DNA of 64,000 nucleotides, from positions 543,488 to 607,487 of the forward strand of contig NZ_HF570956.1 in NCBI RefSeq assembly GCF_000367525.1. The letters are read 5' to 3'. Made by a program: the position numbers and the translations under genes. Shown one piece after another: positions 9,364 through 18,659 of the stretch. Below the pieces are notes generated by a model. The model was not told where the DNA came from, did not search any database, and saw only the letters and a program-made list of their open reading frames with translations. How positions within the stretch are numbered: the stretch's first letter is position 1; each line of letters begins with the position of its first letter. This DNA is from Phycicoccus elongatus Lp2 (GTDB lineage Bacteria > Actinomycetota > Actinomycetes > Actinomycetales > Dermatophilaceae).

Positions 9364-10539
9364 ATGGCCCTCTCACCCGAGGACGTCCTGAACAAGACGT
9401 TCACCACCACGCAGTTCCGTCGTGGCTACGACGAGCGCGAGGTCGACGACTTCCTCGACGACATCGTGGTCGAGATGCGTCGCGCCGCCAAGGAGGGTGA
9501 CGAACTCCGAAACCAGCTCAACGACTGCCGCGAAGGACACGGTCTCGAGCCGGTTGCCGCCGGAGGGGCCGTCGTCGACAGCGGCGAAGCCGACGAGTTG
9601 CGTTCTCGCAACGGTGAGCTCGAGGCCAGGATTGCCGAGCTCGAGGGCCAGGTGCGCGAGTCCGGCGAGGCCTACGCCGCCCTCACTCAGGCGCATGACA
9701 ACGACCGCTCCGCCTGGGAGCAGGAGCGGGCGTCCTTCGCCGACGAGCGGTCCGCCTGGGACCAGCAGCAGGCAGAGCGCGCGCAGGCTGGCGAGCAGCA
9801 GGCAGCCCACGACGAGCACGTGGCCATGTTGCGCGAGCGCGCCCAGGAGGCGCAGCAGGAGGCGGAGCAGCGCATTCAAGAGGCGCACGCTCGGGCCGAG
9901 CAGGCCGAGCGTGAGGCCGAAGAGCGAGTCGCTGCTGCTGCCCAGCGGACGGCAGAGGCGGCTGCTGCCCAAGCCTCGGGTGGCGAGGGTATGGGCGCCG
10001 CTGCCCAGGTCGGTGCTGGCGCTGCGGGTGCTGGCTCTGCCGCCGGAGTCCTGGCCCTGGCGCAGCGCCTTCACGACGAGCACGTTGCCGCGGGCGAAAG
10101 CCGCCGTGACGAACTCATCAACGCCGCGCAGACGCGCCACGACACGCTGATCTCCGAAGGTCAGAGCCGACACGACGAGCTCATCGCCACCGGTCAGCAG
10201 CAGTACGACGAGTTCCTGTCGACCGGCCAGACCAAGCACGATGAGTTGCTCGCCGCCGCCCAGTCGCGTCATGACGAGCTCATCACCGAAGCTCGCGAGC
10301 GATCGACGGGGATGGTCCACGAGGCCCAGCAGCGCAAGGCCTCCATCCTCGACGAGCTGACCAGTGCCAAGAACCTCCTCGAGCGCAAGATCGAGGAGTT
10401 GCGCAGCTTCGAGAAGGACTACCGCTCACGCCTGAAGGGCTTCATCTCCGAGCAGCTCGAAAAGCTCGAGCACACGGCCGTCGACCCGGCCGCGAACCAG
10501 GCCGAGGGTGACGCGGAGGACGACGCACAGCAGTCCTGA
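9364..10539 (+). CDS. wag31: DivIVA/Wag31-type polar growth protein with hendecad repeats
   Basis: 391 residues. The N-terminal DivIVA membrane-binding domain is intact (MALSPEDVLNKTF, then FRRGYDEREVDDFLDDIV). Wag31 recruits cell-wall synthesis to poles and septa in actinobacteria. The rest is Gln/Ala/Glu-rich coiled coil, interrupted by an Ala/Gly stretch near residues 205-230. Residues 247-312 form six tandem 11-residue units of the type RHDELIxxxQx, a hendecad array. A final coiled coil contains KNLLERKIEELRSFEKDYRSRLK, the conserved C-terminal DivIVA region. Ribosome site GAGGAG. It is followed by a strong terminator. Confidence 0.93.
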   Translation: MALSPEDVLNKTFTTTQFRRGYDEREVDDFLDDIVVEMRRAAKEGDELRNQLNDCREGHGLEPVAAGGAVVDSGEADELRSRNGELEARIAELEGQVRESGEAYAALTQAHDNDRSAWEQERASFADERSAWDQQQAERAQAGEQQAAHDEHVAMLRERAQEAQQEAEQRIQEAHARAEQAEREAEERVAAAAQRTAEAAAAQASGGEGMGAAAQVGAGAAGAGSAAGVLALAQRLHDEHVAAGESRRDELINAAQTRHDTLISEGQSRHDELIATGQQQYDEFLSTGQTKHDELLAAAQSRHDELITEARERSTGMVHEAQQRKASILDELTSAKNLLERKIEELRSFEKDYRSRLKGFISEQLEKLEHTAVDPAANQAEGDAEDDAQQS

Positions 10540-10552
10540 CGTCAGCCACTTG

Positions 10553-10584
10553 CGCAGGGGTGGGGCATTTGCCCCACCCCTGCG
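10553..10584 (+). terminator. wag31 terminator hairpin
   Basis: A perfect 14-bp stem, CGCAGGGGTGGGGC at 10553-10566 and its complement at 10571-10584, with loop ATTT. It begins 13 bp after the wag31 stop. Confidence 0.85.
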
Positions 10585-10627
10585 GGTGTCTGCGGGGTGG
10601 GCTTCGTCCCACTTTGGTGTGTTCGCG

Positions 10628-10656
10628 TTGTGGCTGCGTTGGCGGACCCGTATCTT
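10628..10656 (+). promoter_or_regulatory. Probable promoter for the DksA/TraR-like gene
   Basis: TTGTGG (10628-10633) and TATCTT (10651-10656) with a 17-bp spacer lie after the wag31 terminator and about 58 bp before the next start codon. Confidence 0.4.
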
Positions 10657-10713
10657 GTGCCGAACTGCACTTGCCCGCCACCACGTCATCGACGACGAAA
10701 TGAGGATCCAGGG

Positions 10714-11364
10714 ATGGTTGCCACGCGAGTCATGGCCGCGGCCAAGTCGGCTGTCTCGTCGGCCCGCAGGGCCGTGAGCAAAGCATCCGCTCCGGCCAAG
10801 CAGGCGGCGCCGGCCAAAAAGGCTGCCACCGCGGCGAAGAAGGCCGCGCCGGCCAAGAAGGCTGCTACCGCGAACAAGGCGGCGCCCGTGGCTCCGGCCA
10901 AGAAGGCGGCTCCCGCGGCCAAGAAGGTCGCCCCGGCGAAGAAGGTCGCCCCGGCGAAGAAGGCGGAACCCAGATCTCTGGTCGTCCTCGAGGACGAGAC
11001 ACCGTGGACCGCCGCCGAACTGAAGGCCATCCGGGCCGAGATCGAGGCGCACATCGCCGAGCTGCAGGCAGAGATCGACCAAGCGGAGTCCGAGATCGTC
11101 GACCTCATGCGTGACTCCGGCGACGGTGCCGGTGACGACCAGGCGGACGCGGGCGCCAAAACCTACGAGCGTGAGCAGGAGCTCGCGCTGGCCGACAACG
11201 CCCGAGAGGTGTTGCGCCAGAACGAACACGCGCTGGAGCGGATCGCCGACGGCACCTACGGTGTCTGCGAGTCGTGCGGCAAGCCGGTGGGCAAGCTTCG
11301 ACTCCAAGCCTTCCCTCGTGCGACGCTGTGCATGCCATGCAAGACGAAGCAGGAACGACGCTGA
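10714..11364 (+). CDS. DksA/TraR family zinc-finger protein with Lys/Ala-rich N-terminal tail
   Basis: 216 residues from ATG 10714; an earlier in-frame ATG (10597) would precede the likely promoter. Residues about 10-85 are a low-complexity tail of APAKKAAPAKK-type repeats resembling a histone H1 tail, likely to bind nucleic acid. The second half has the coiled-coil TPWTAAELKAIRAEIEAHIAELQ, then a C4 zinc finger (CESC and CMPC, 17 residues between) near residues 186-210, as in DksA/TraR. The family acts through RNA polymerase, but that activity is unproven for this actinobacterial subtype. It overlaps lspA. Confidence 0.85.
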   Translation: MVATRVMAAAKSAVSSARRAVSKASAPAKQAAPAKKAATAAKKAAPAKKAATANKAAPVAPAKKAAPAAKKVAPAKKVAPAKKAEPRSLVVLEDETPWTAAELKAIRAEIEAHIAELQAEIDQAESEIVDLMRDSGDGAGDDQADAGAKTYEREQELALADNAREVLRQNEHALERIADGTYGVCESCGKPVGKLRLQAFPRATLCMPCKTKQERR

Positions 11365-11921
11365 CCCCTTCCGATCCCATCGACTCGCGACCGGCCTCGG
11401 CAACTGCCAGGGGCCGGTCCGGTCTGTATGCCGTGCTCGGGTTCTTCGCGCTCGTCACGCTGGTCGCCGATCAGGCGAGCAAGATCTGGGCGCTGGACAC
11501 CCTTGAGCCGGGCGTCGCCAAGCCCTTCATCGGCCAGTGGATCCAACTCCACCTGATCCGCAACAGTGGTGCCGCCTTCTCCCTCGGCAACAGCATGACC
11601 TGGGTTCTCACCATCTTGTCGGTGCTCATCGTCGCCGCGATCCTCGCGTCGTTGAGGCGCATCACGACGGGCGCCTGGGCCGCGACGATCGGCCTGTTGC
11701 TCGGCGGGGCGGCCGGCAACCTCGTCGATCGCGTCTTCCGCGCTCCGGGTCTGTTCCGCGGCCACGTCGTGGACTTCCTCGACTACTTCGGTCTGTTCAT
11801 CGGCAATGTCGCCGACATCGCGATCGTCGTGGCTGCTGGCCTGGTCGTCATCCTCTCTTTCCGCAGCCCTCACCCGGGGGACAAGGGTGAGCCAACGGCA
11901 TACCGGAGTGACGATGACTGA
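11337..11921 (+). CDS. lspA: Lipoprotein signal peptidase II (LspA)
   Basis: 194 residues if started at ATG 11337, overlapping the preceding gene by 28 bp; GTG 11433, just before the first membrane segment, is the alternative. LspA is an aspartyl protease of the inner membrane that removes prolipoprotein signal peptides. Four hydrophobic segments are visible. The catalytic aspartates lie in GNLVDR and NVADIAI, and the conserved N/S segment [11 protein letters not shown] is present. The following rluD start lies 8 bp inside this gene, indicating an lspA-rluD operon. Confidence 0.92.
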   Translation: MQDEAGTTLTPSDPIDSRPASATARGRSGLYAVLGFFALVTLVADQASKIWALDTLEPGVAKPFIGQWIQLHLIRNSGAAFSLGNSMTWVLTILSVLIVAAILASLRRITTGAWAATIGLLLGGAAGNLVDRVFRAPGLFRGHVVDFLDYFGLFIGNVADIAIVVAAGLVVILSFRSPHPGDKGEPTAYRSDDD

Positions 11922-12849
11922 CCGACGCACCATGCTCGTCCCGGATGGTCTGGCCGGCGAGCGGGTCGACGCGGCGATCTCCCGCCTCTTCGGGCTCTCC
12001 AGATCACGAGCGGCCGACCTCGCCACCGACGGCGAGGTGAGCGTCAACGGCTCCACCGTCTCGAAGTCACACCGGGTCCACGCCGAGGACCTGCTCGAGG
12101 TCGTCCTCCCGGGGACCGAGCCCAGTGTGACCCTCGAGATCGTCGCCGAACCGGTCCCCGGCATGCGGATCGTCCACGACGACGACGAGATCGTCGTCGT
12201 CGACAAGCCAGTGGGCGTGGCCGCCCACCCCAGCCTGAACTGGACCGGCCCCAACGTCCTGTCCGGGCTCAAGGCCGCGGGTTACCGGATCAGCACCAGT
12301 GGCGCAAGCGAGCGCCAGGGCATCGTGTCGCGCCTCGATGTGGGCACGAGTGGCCTCATGGTCGTCTGCAAGAGCGAGCGGGCCTACACGGTGCTCAAAC
12401 GGGCCTTCAAGGAGCGCCGGGTCGACAAGACCTATCACGCGCTCGTGCAAGGCCTGCCCGATCCCCTGGTGGGCACCATCGACGCGCCCATCGGGCGCAA
12501 ACCCGGTGCTGAGTTCAAGTTCGCCGTCATGGACTCGGGCAAGCCCTCGGTGACGCACTACGAGCTGATCGAGGCCTTCCGTTTCGCCAGCCTCCTCGAG
12601 GTCAAACTCGAGACCGGGCGGACCCACCAGATCCGCGTCCACATGGCCGCGATCAAGCATCCGTGCGTGGGTGACCCGCTCTACGGAGCCGACCCGAATC
12701 TGGCCAGGCGGCTCGGCCTGGAACGGCAGTGGTTGCACGCCATGGCCCTGGGTTTCGAGCACCCCGGCTCCGGCGAATGGGTCACCTTCGAATCGTCCTA
12801 CCCGGCCGACCTGGACGAGGCGCTGGAGCGACTGGCGGCCGCCCACTGA
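11914..12849 (+). CDS. rluD: 23S rRNA pseudouridine synthase, RluD/RluC family
   Basis: 311 residues from ATG 11914. An N-terminal S4 RNA-binding domain (about residues 15-75) is followed by the pseudouridine synthase domain. The catalytic aspartate is in [11 protein letters not shown], and the C-terminal motif [13 protein letters not shown] is typical of RluA-type enzymes. Coupling to lspA is the standard arrangement in Gram-positives. Whether the targets are those of E. coli RluD is not shown. Confidence 0.92.
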   Translation: MTDRRTMLVPDGLAGERVDAAISRLFGLSRSRAADLATDGEVSVNGSTVSKSHRVHAEDLLEVVLPGTEPSVTLEIVAEPVPGMRIVHDDDEIVVVDKPVGVAAHPSLNWTGPNVLSGLKAAGYRISTSGASERQGIVSRLDVGTSGLMVVCKSERAYTVLKRAFKERRVDKTYHALVQGLPDPLVGTIDAPIGRKPGAEFKFAVMDSGKPSVTHYELIEAFRFASLLEVKLETGRTHQIRVHMAAIKHPCVGDPLYGADPNLARRLGLERQWLHAMALGFEHPGSGEWVTFESSYPADLDEALERLAAAH

Positions 12850-12922
12850 GCCCCGCGGCATACCTCAGTCGCCCCATCCGTCACAGCGCGGCGAGGCGGT
12901 GAAGGCTGTCGGGGGAGCGACC

Positions 12923-12928
12923 TAGGAT
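12923..12928 (+). promoter_or_regulatory. -10 element for leaderless dnaE1
   Basis: TAGGAT lies 8 nt before the dnaE1 ATG with no ribosome site between them. Confidence 0.45.
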
Positions 12929-12936
12929 GGCTGGCG

Positions 12937-15900
12937 ATGTCCGCGATCCCCGCCTCCGAGAACTTCGTGCACCTGCACGTCCACACCGAGTACTCCATGC
13001 TCGACGGCGCCGCGCGGATCGGGGACCTCTACAAGCGCGCGGCCGAGATGGGGATGCCCGCGATCGCGACAACTGATCACGGCTACCTCTTCGGCGCCTA
13101 CGACTTCTGGAAGAAGTCCAAGGACACCGGCGTCAAGCCGATCATCGGCGTCGAGGCCTATGTGACGCCGGGGACGCACCGCACCGACAAGACGCGCACG
13201 TTGTGGGGGGACGAGCGCACTGCGCGGTCCGACGACGTCTCCGCGGGCGGCGCCTACACGCACATGACGATGTTGGCCACCGACAACGCGTCGATGGCCA
13301 ACCTCTTCACGATGAGTTCGCTCGCGAGCCTGGACCAGGTCTACGCCAAATGGCCCCGCATCGACCGTGAGCTGCTCCATCGCTACGGCAAGGGGATGAT
13401 CGCGACGACCGGCTGCCCCAGCGGTGAGATCCAGACACGCCTGCGGTTGGGTCAGTACGACCTGGCCCGGGAGGCAGCGGCGGAGTTCCGCGACATCTTC
13501 GGCGCCGAGAACTACTTCCTCGAGCTCATGGACCACGGCAACAGCATCGAGCGCCGCACCCGCGAGGACCTCATGCGCCTCGGCAAGGATCTCGGTCTGC
13601 CGCTGCTGGCGACCAATGACCTGCACTACGTCAAGCCCGAGGACGACAAGGCCCAGGACGCACTGCTCTGCATCAACTCGGGCAACACCCTGCTCGACCC
13701 GGGCCGGTTCAAGTTCGAGGGCACGGGCTACTACCTCAAGTCGCCCGCGGAGATGCGTCATCTCTTCCGGGAGCTGCCGGAGGCCTGCGACAACACCCTG
13801 CTCATCGCCGAGCGGTGCGAGGTGTCCTTCACCGAGCAGGAGGGGCGCTACATGCCGCGCTTCCCCTGCCCCGAGGGAGAGGACGAGCAGACCTGGTTCG
13901 TCAAGGAGGTCAACGCCGGGCTGCGCCGGCGCTTCCCCGAGGGCGTGCCGGAGTATGCCGCGACCCAGGCCACCTTCGAGATCGACGTCATCGTCTCCAA
14001 GGGGTATGCCGGCTACTTCCTCGTCGTCGCCGACTTCATCAACTGGGCCAAGGACAACGGAATTCGGGTCGGACCGGGCCGTGGATCGGGTGCCGGCTCG
14101 ATGTGTGCCTACGCGATGGGGATCACCGACCTCGACCCCGTCCCGCACGGCCTGATCTTCGAGCGTTTTCTCAATCCCGAGCGCATGTCCATGCCCGACT
14201 TCGACGTCGACTTCGACGAGCGCCGCCGTGGCGAGGTCATCCAGTACGTCACCAGGAAGTACGGCTCCGAGCGCGTCGCGCAGATCGTCACCTACGGCAC
14301 GATCATGGCCAAGCAGGCGGTCAAGGACTCCGCGCGGATCATGGGTCACCCCTTCGCGATGGGGGAGAAGCTCACCAAGGCGATGCCGGCCGTGGTGATG
14401 GGCAAGGGTGTCTCGCTCGCCGACCTCTACGACCCCGAGGCCAAGAGGTATGCCGAGGGCGTCGAGTTCCGCGGCGTGGTCGCCGAGGACCCGGCGGCCG
14501 GCGAGGTCGTCGAACTGGCCAAGGGCATCGAGGGCCTGAAGCGGCAGTGGGGCGTGCACGCCGCGGGCGTCATCATGTCGAGCGAGCCCCTCATCGATGT
14601 CATCCCGATCATGCGCCGGCTGCAGGACGGCCAGGTCATCACCCAGTTCGACTACCCCAGCTGTGAGTCCCTCGGCCTGGTCAAGATGGACTTCCTCGGC
14701 CTGCGGAACCTCACGATCCTCGACGACGCACTCGAGAACGTGAAGGCCAACCGGGGCGAGGACATCGACCTCGACGCCCTGTCCAAGGACATGACCGACA
14801 AGGCGACCTACCAGTTGCTGGGGCGCGGCGACACCCTCGGGGTCTTCCAGCTCGACGGTGGCGGCATGCGCTCGCTGCTGCGGCTCATGCAGCCGGACAA
14901 CTTCGAGGACATCTCGGCCGCCCTCGCCCTCTATCGACCCGGCCCCATGGGCGTCAACGCCCACACTAACTTTGCCCTGCGCAAGAACGGCAAGCAGGAG
15001 CTCATCCCGCTCGACCCGCAACTCAAGGGCAAGTTGCAACCGGAGATGGTGGCGGCCCTCGAGCCGATCCTCGGCATGACCCATGGCCTGGTGATCTACC
15101 AGGAGCAGGTGATGGAGATCGCCCAGAAGCTGGCGGGCTACACCCTGGGCAATGCCGACCTGCTGCGACGCGCCATGGGCAAGAAGAAGAAGGAAGTGCT
15201 CGACAAGGAGTACGTCCCCTTCTCCGAAGGGATGAAGGCCAAGGGCTTCAACGAGGCGTCGGTCGCGGCGCTCTGGGGTGTCCTCGTCCCCTTCTCGGAC
15301 TACGCGTTCAACAAGGCGCACACCGCGGCATACGGGCTGGTGTCGTACTGGACCGCCTACCTCAAGGCGAACTACCCGGCCGAGTACATGGCGGCCCTGC
15401 TCACCAGCGTCGGCGACGACAAGGACAAGTCCGCCCTCTACTTGGGGGAGTGCCGGCGGATGGGCATCAAGGTCCTCCCGCCGGACGTCAACGAGTCGGT
15501 CGCACGCTTCGCCGCCGTTGGCGCCGACATCCGCTTCGGCCTCCAGGCCGTCCGCAACGTCGGGCACAACGTCGTCGACGAGATCATCCGGGCCCGAGAG
15601 GAGAAGGGCGCCTTCACGTCCTTCAAGGACTTCCTCTCCAAGTGCGGCGCGGTCGTCGCCAACAAGCGCACCATCGAGTCGCTCATCAAGGGGGGCGCCT
15701 TCGACGGTTTGACCGAGAAGCGGATGGGCCTGCTGCGGATCCACGAGGAGTATGTCGACGCCTTCGTCGCGATCAAGAAGCAGGAGGCGATCGGGCAGGA
15801 CAGCCTCTTCGGCTCCTTCGGCGACGACGACGGGGGCGGTTCGGAGACTGACATGCTCGGCCTGACACCCGTGCCTGCCGTGGAATGGGACAAGCAGACG

Positions 15901-16527
15901 CTCCTCACCTTCGAGCGCGAGATGCTCGGTCTCTACGTCTCCGACCACCCACTCTTCGGCGTCGAACACGTCCTGGCGCAGCACGCCGACACCGAGATCT
16001 CGGCGCTGACCGCTGAGGACGGCAAGCCCGATGGGTCGATGGTGACCGTGGCCGGCCTCATCACCGGTCTGCAGATCAAGCGGACCAAGAAGGGCGATCT
16101 GTGGGCCATCGCGACGGTCGAGGACCTTGCCGGCGCGATCGAGTGCCTCTTCTTCCCGAGCTCCTACATGACGGTCCAGACGATGCTCCATCAGGACGTC
16201 GTCGCCGTCGTGCGCGGCAAGGTCAACCGGCGCGAGGACTCCATCGCGATCAACGCCCAGGAGCTCACCCTGCCCGAGCTGACCGACGGGCCACGCGGCC
16301 CGGTCGTGGTGACGATGGAGACGCTGCGGGCAACGACCGGCCGGATCGAGGAGCTCAAGGGCATCCTCACCAACCACCCCGGGAGCACCGACGTGCACCT
16401 CCGCTTGGTCAAGCCGGGCCGGGTGGTCGACCTGCGCCTCGACGAGAACTACCGTGTGCTGGCCTCCGATGCCCTCTTCGGTGACCTCAAGGTCCTCCTC
16501 GGACCGCGCTGCCTGACCGGAGGATGA
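12937..16527 (+). CDS. dnaE1: DNA polymerase III alpha subunit
   Basis: 1196 residues. DnaE1 is the catalytic subunit of the replicative polymerase. An N-terminal PHP domain starts at FVHLHVHTEYSMLDG; in actinobacteria this domain supplies proofreading. The polymerase core carries the catalytic aspartates in PDFDVDFDE near residue 420. A helix-hairpin-helix region and a C-terminal OB fold (GLITGLQIKRTKKGDLWAI) follow. The length is typical of DnaE1 and exceeds most DnaE2 (ImuC) proteins, and there is no imuA/imuB nearby. The reverse strand has a very long open frame here that is only a codon-bias shadow. Confidence 0.97.
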   Translation: MSAIPASENFVHLHVHTEYSMLDGAARIGDLYKRAAEMGMPAIATTDHGYLFGAYDFWKKSKDTGVKPIIGVEAYVTPGTHRTDKTRTLWGDERTARSDDVSAGGAYTHMTMLATDNASMANLFTMSSLASLDQVYAKWPRIDRELLHRYGKGMIATTGCPSGEIQTRLRLGQYDLAREAAAEFRDIFGAENYFLELMDHGNSIERRTREDLMRLGKDLGLPLLATNDLHYVKPEDDKAQDALLCINSGNTLLDPGRFKFEGTGYYLKSPAEMRHLFRELPEACDNTLLIAERCEVSFTEQEGRYMPRFPCPEGEDEQTWFVKEVNAGLRRRFPEGVPEYAATQATFEIDVIVSKGYAGYFLVVADFINWAKDNGIRVGPGRGSGAGSMCAYAMGITDLDPVPHGLIFERFLNPERMSMPDFDVDFDERRRGEVIQYVTRKYGSERVAQIVTYGTIMAKQAVKDSARIMGHPFAMGEKLTKAMPAVVMGKGVSLADLYDPEAKRYAEGVEFRGVVAEDPAAGEVVELAKGIEGLKRQWGVHAAGVIMSSEPLIDVIPIMRRLQDGQVITQFDYPSCESLGLVKMDFLGLRNLTILDDALENVKANRGEDIDLDALSKDMTDKATYQLLGRGDTLGVFQLDGGGMRSLLRLMQPDNFEDISAALALYRPGPMGVNAHTNFALRKNGKQELIPLDPQLKGKLQPEMVAALEPILGMTHGLVIYQEQVMEIAQKLAGYTLGNADLLRRAMGKKKKEVLDKEYVPFSEGMKAKGFNEASVAALWGVLVPFSDYAFNKAHTAAYGLVSYWTAYLKANYPAEYMAALLTSVGDDKDKSALYLGECRRMGIKVLPPDVNESVARFAAVGADIRFGLQAVRNVGHNVVDEIIRAREEKGAFTSFKDFLSKCGAVVANKRTIESLIKGGAFDGLTEKRMGLLRIHEEYVDAFVAIKKQEAIGQDSLFGSFGDDDGGGSETDMLGLTPVPAVEWDKQTLLTFEREMLGLYVSDHPLFGVEHVLAQHADTEISALTAEDGKPDGSMVTVAGLITGLQIKRTKKGDLWAIATVEDLAGAIECLFFPSSYMTVQTMLHQDVVAVVRGKVNRREDSIAINAQELTLPELTDGPRGPVVVTMETLRATTGRIEELKGILTNHPGSTDVHLRLVKPGRVVDLRLDENYRVLASDALFGDLKVLLGPRCLTGG

Positions 16528-16529
16528 TC

Positions 16530-18647
16530 ATGAGTGAGGCAACTCCCCAGCCGCCTGTTGCGGCCACCGAGGACCACGTCCGGGTGTTCCACGGCGACCG
16601 GGTCCTCGACCCCTATGAGTGGCTTCGGGACGGCGAGTCCCCCCGGGTTCAGGCCCACCTCGAAGCCGAGAACGCGTATGCCGAGGAGCGCACCTCCCAC
16701 TTGGCCCCCTTGCGGGCGGCGATCTTCTCCGAGATCAAGTCGCGGGTAAAGGAGACCGACCTGTCGGTGCCCGTTGCGGACGGTCCGTGGTGGTACTACG
16801 GACGCACGATCGAGGGCAAGTCCTATGGTCTGCACTGCCGAGCCCCGCGGGCGGTTCACGCCGAGCGTCCCAACCTGGACGCTGACCGGCCCATCGAGGG
16901 CGAGGAGGTGCTCCTCGACGGCAATGTCGAGGCCGGAGACAGTGAGTTCTTCTCGGTGGGCGCCCTGGCGATCGCTCCGGACCACAACCGTCTCGCCTTC
17001 GCGACCGACACCACGGGTGACGAGAGATTCGATCTCACCGTTCGTGACCTCTCGACCGGGGAGGTCCTTGACGACCGGATCCGGGGCATCGGCTACGGCG
17101 TGGTCTTCTCGACGGACGGTCAATGGCTCTTCTACACCCGACTCGACGACGCCTGGCGACCCTTCCAGGTCTGGCGTCACCGCGTCGGCGCCGACCCTGC
17201 CGGGGACGTGCTAGTCCATCAGGAGGATGACGAGCGGTACTGGATGGGTCTGGGAAGCAGCCGCGACGAGCGTTGGCTCACGCTCTCGCTCGGCACCAAG
17301 ACCACCAGTGAGGTGCGCCTGCTGCCTGCCGACGACCCGGAGGGAGAGTGGCGGATCGTCTCGCCTCGACGCGAGGGCGTGGAGTACGACGTCGAGCCCC
17401 ACGGTTCGCGCCTGTTCATCGTCCACAACCGTGACCACGTCGAATCCGATCTCGCGTGGGCTCCGGTCGACTCGACCTCAGATGCCGACTGGCGCCTCGT
17501 GCAGGCCTCGGCCGCGGGCGAGCGATTTCTGGGAACCGACGCCTTCGACGCCCACCTCGTGCTCAGCCTGCGCAAGGACGGCCTGACCTCGCTGCGGGTA
17601 TTTCCGTTGTCGGACAGTGGAATTGGGACACCCGACGACCTCACCTTCGACGAGCCGATCCACTCGGTGGGCCTGGACGTGAACCCCGACCCGAGCAATC
17701 CGAAGGTTCTGGTGGGCTATGAATCCTTCGTCACGCCCGGCTCGGTCCTCGAGATCGACCTGGCCACCGGGGACCGTGAGCTGATCAAGCAGCAGCCCGT
17801 CCTCGCAGACTTCGACGCCTCTCGCTATGTCCAGCACCGAGCGTGGGCAAATGCACAGGACGGGACCAGGGTCCCGGTGTCGATCGTCCGGCGCACGGAC
17901 GTCCCGGCGGACGGCAGCGCGCCCGGCCTGCTCACGGCATACGGGGCCTACGAGATCTCCAGTGACCCCTACTTCTCGGTGGCTCGCCTCTCCGTGCTCG
18001 ACCGCGGGGTGGTGTATGCCGTGGCGCACGTGCGTGGTGGCGGCGAGATGGGTCGGCACTGGTATGACCACGGCAAGTTGCTCGAGAAGCCGAACACGTT
18101 CTCCGACACCGTTGCTGCGGCGCGGTTGCTCGGCGACGAGGGCTGGGTGGATCCGAAGCGCCTGGGTCTGGAAGGCGGGTCGGCCGGTGGCCTGCTCGTC
18201 GGGGCGGTCGTCAACCAGGCTCCCGAGCTCTTTCGGGTGGCCCACGCCTCGGTGCCCTTCGTCGACGCCCTCAACACGATCCTGCGCCCCGAGCTGCCGC
18301 TGACCATCGGCGAGTGGGAGGAATGGGGCAACCCGATCGAGGACCCCGAGGTCTATGCGTGCATGAAGGCGTACACCCCGTATGAGAACGTCACGGCGCG
18401 GGACTATCCCGCGATCCTCGCGACGACGAGCCTGCACGACACCCGCGTCTTCTTCACCGAGCCGGCCAAATGGGTGGCGCGGCTGCGGGCGACGGTCACA
18501 AGCGACCCGGAGACCCGACCGATCCTGCTGCGCACCGAGATGGCAGCCGGGCACGGCGGTCGCAGCGGCCGGTATGCCGCGTGGGAGCAGATCGCGTGGG
18601 AGTGGTCGGTCGTGCTCGACCAACTCGGCGCGACTGAGACCCTCTGA
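16530..18647 (+). CDS. ptrB: Oligopeptidase B-like S9 prolyl oligopeptidase family peptidase
   Basis: 705 residues from ATG 16530, 6 nt after GGAGG; ATG 16524 overlaps that ribosome site and the dnaE1 stop and is less likely. The N-terminal half is a beta-propeller that filters substrates by size. The alpha/beta-hydrolase half has the nucleophile in LGLEGGSAGG and the catalytic His in AGHGGRSGR. Cytoplasmic cleavage of short peptides after basic residues is the usual OpdB role; the S1 specificity was not checked. It is probably co-transcribed with dnaE1. Confidence 0.88.
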   Translation: MSEATPQPPVAATEDHVRVFHGDRVLDPYEWLRDGESPRVQAHLEAENAYAEERTSHLAPLRAAIFSEIKSRVKETDLSVPVADGPWWYYGRTIEGKSYGLHCRAPRAVHAERPNLDADRPIEGEEVLLDGNVEAGDSEFFSVGALAIAPDHNRLAFATDTTGDERFDLTVRDLSTGEVLDDRIRGIGYGVVFSTDGQWLFYTRLDDAWRPFQVWRHRVGADPAGDVLVHQEDDERYWMGLGSSRDERWLTLSLGTKTTSEVRLLPADDPEGEWRIVSPRREGVEYDVEPHGSRLFIVHNRDHVESDLAWAPVDSTSDADWRLVQASAAGERFLGTDAFDAHLVLSLRKDGLTSLRVFPLSDSGIGTPDDLTFDEPIHSVGLDVNPDPSNPKVLVGYESFVTPGSVLEIDLATGDRELIKQQPVLADFDASRYVQHRAWANAQDGTRVPVSIVRRTDVPADGSAPGLLTAYGAYEISSDPYFSVARLSVLDRGVVYAVAHVRGGGEMGRHWYDHGKLLEKPNTFSDTVAAARLLGDEGWVDPKRLGLEGGSAGGLLVGAVVNQAPELFRVAHASVPFVDALNTILRPELPLTIGEWEEWGNPIEDPEVYACMKAYTPYENVTARDYPAILATTSLHDTRVFFTEPAKWVARLRATVTSDPETRPILLRTEMAAGHGGRSGRYAAWEQIAWEWSVVLDQLGATETL

Positions 18648-18659
18648 AGCCCGGGAGGG

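Noticed and set aside
12922..16398. 1,158-residue open frame antisense to dnaE1
   Set aside because: It mirrors dnaE1 codons, is rich in His/Arg/Asp/Gly without domain motifs, and dnaE1 is unmistakable on the other strand.
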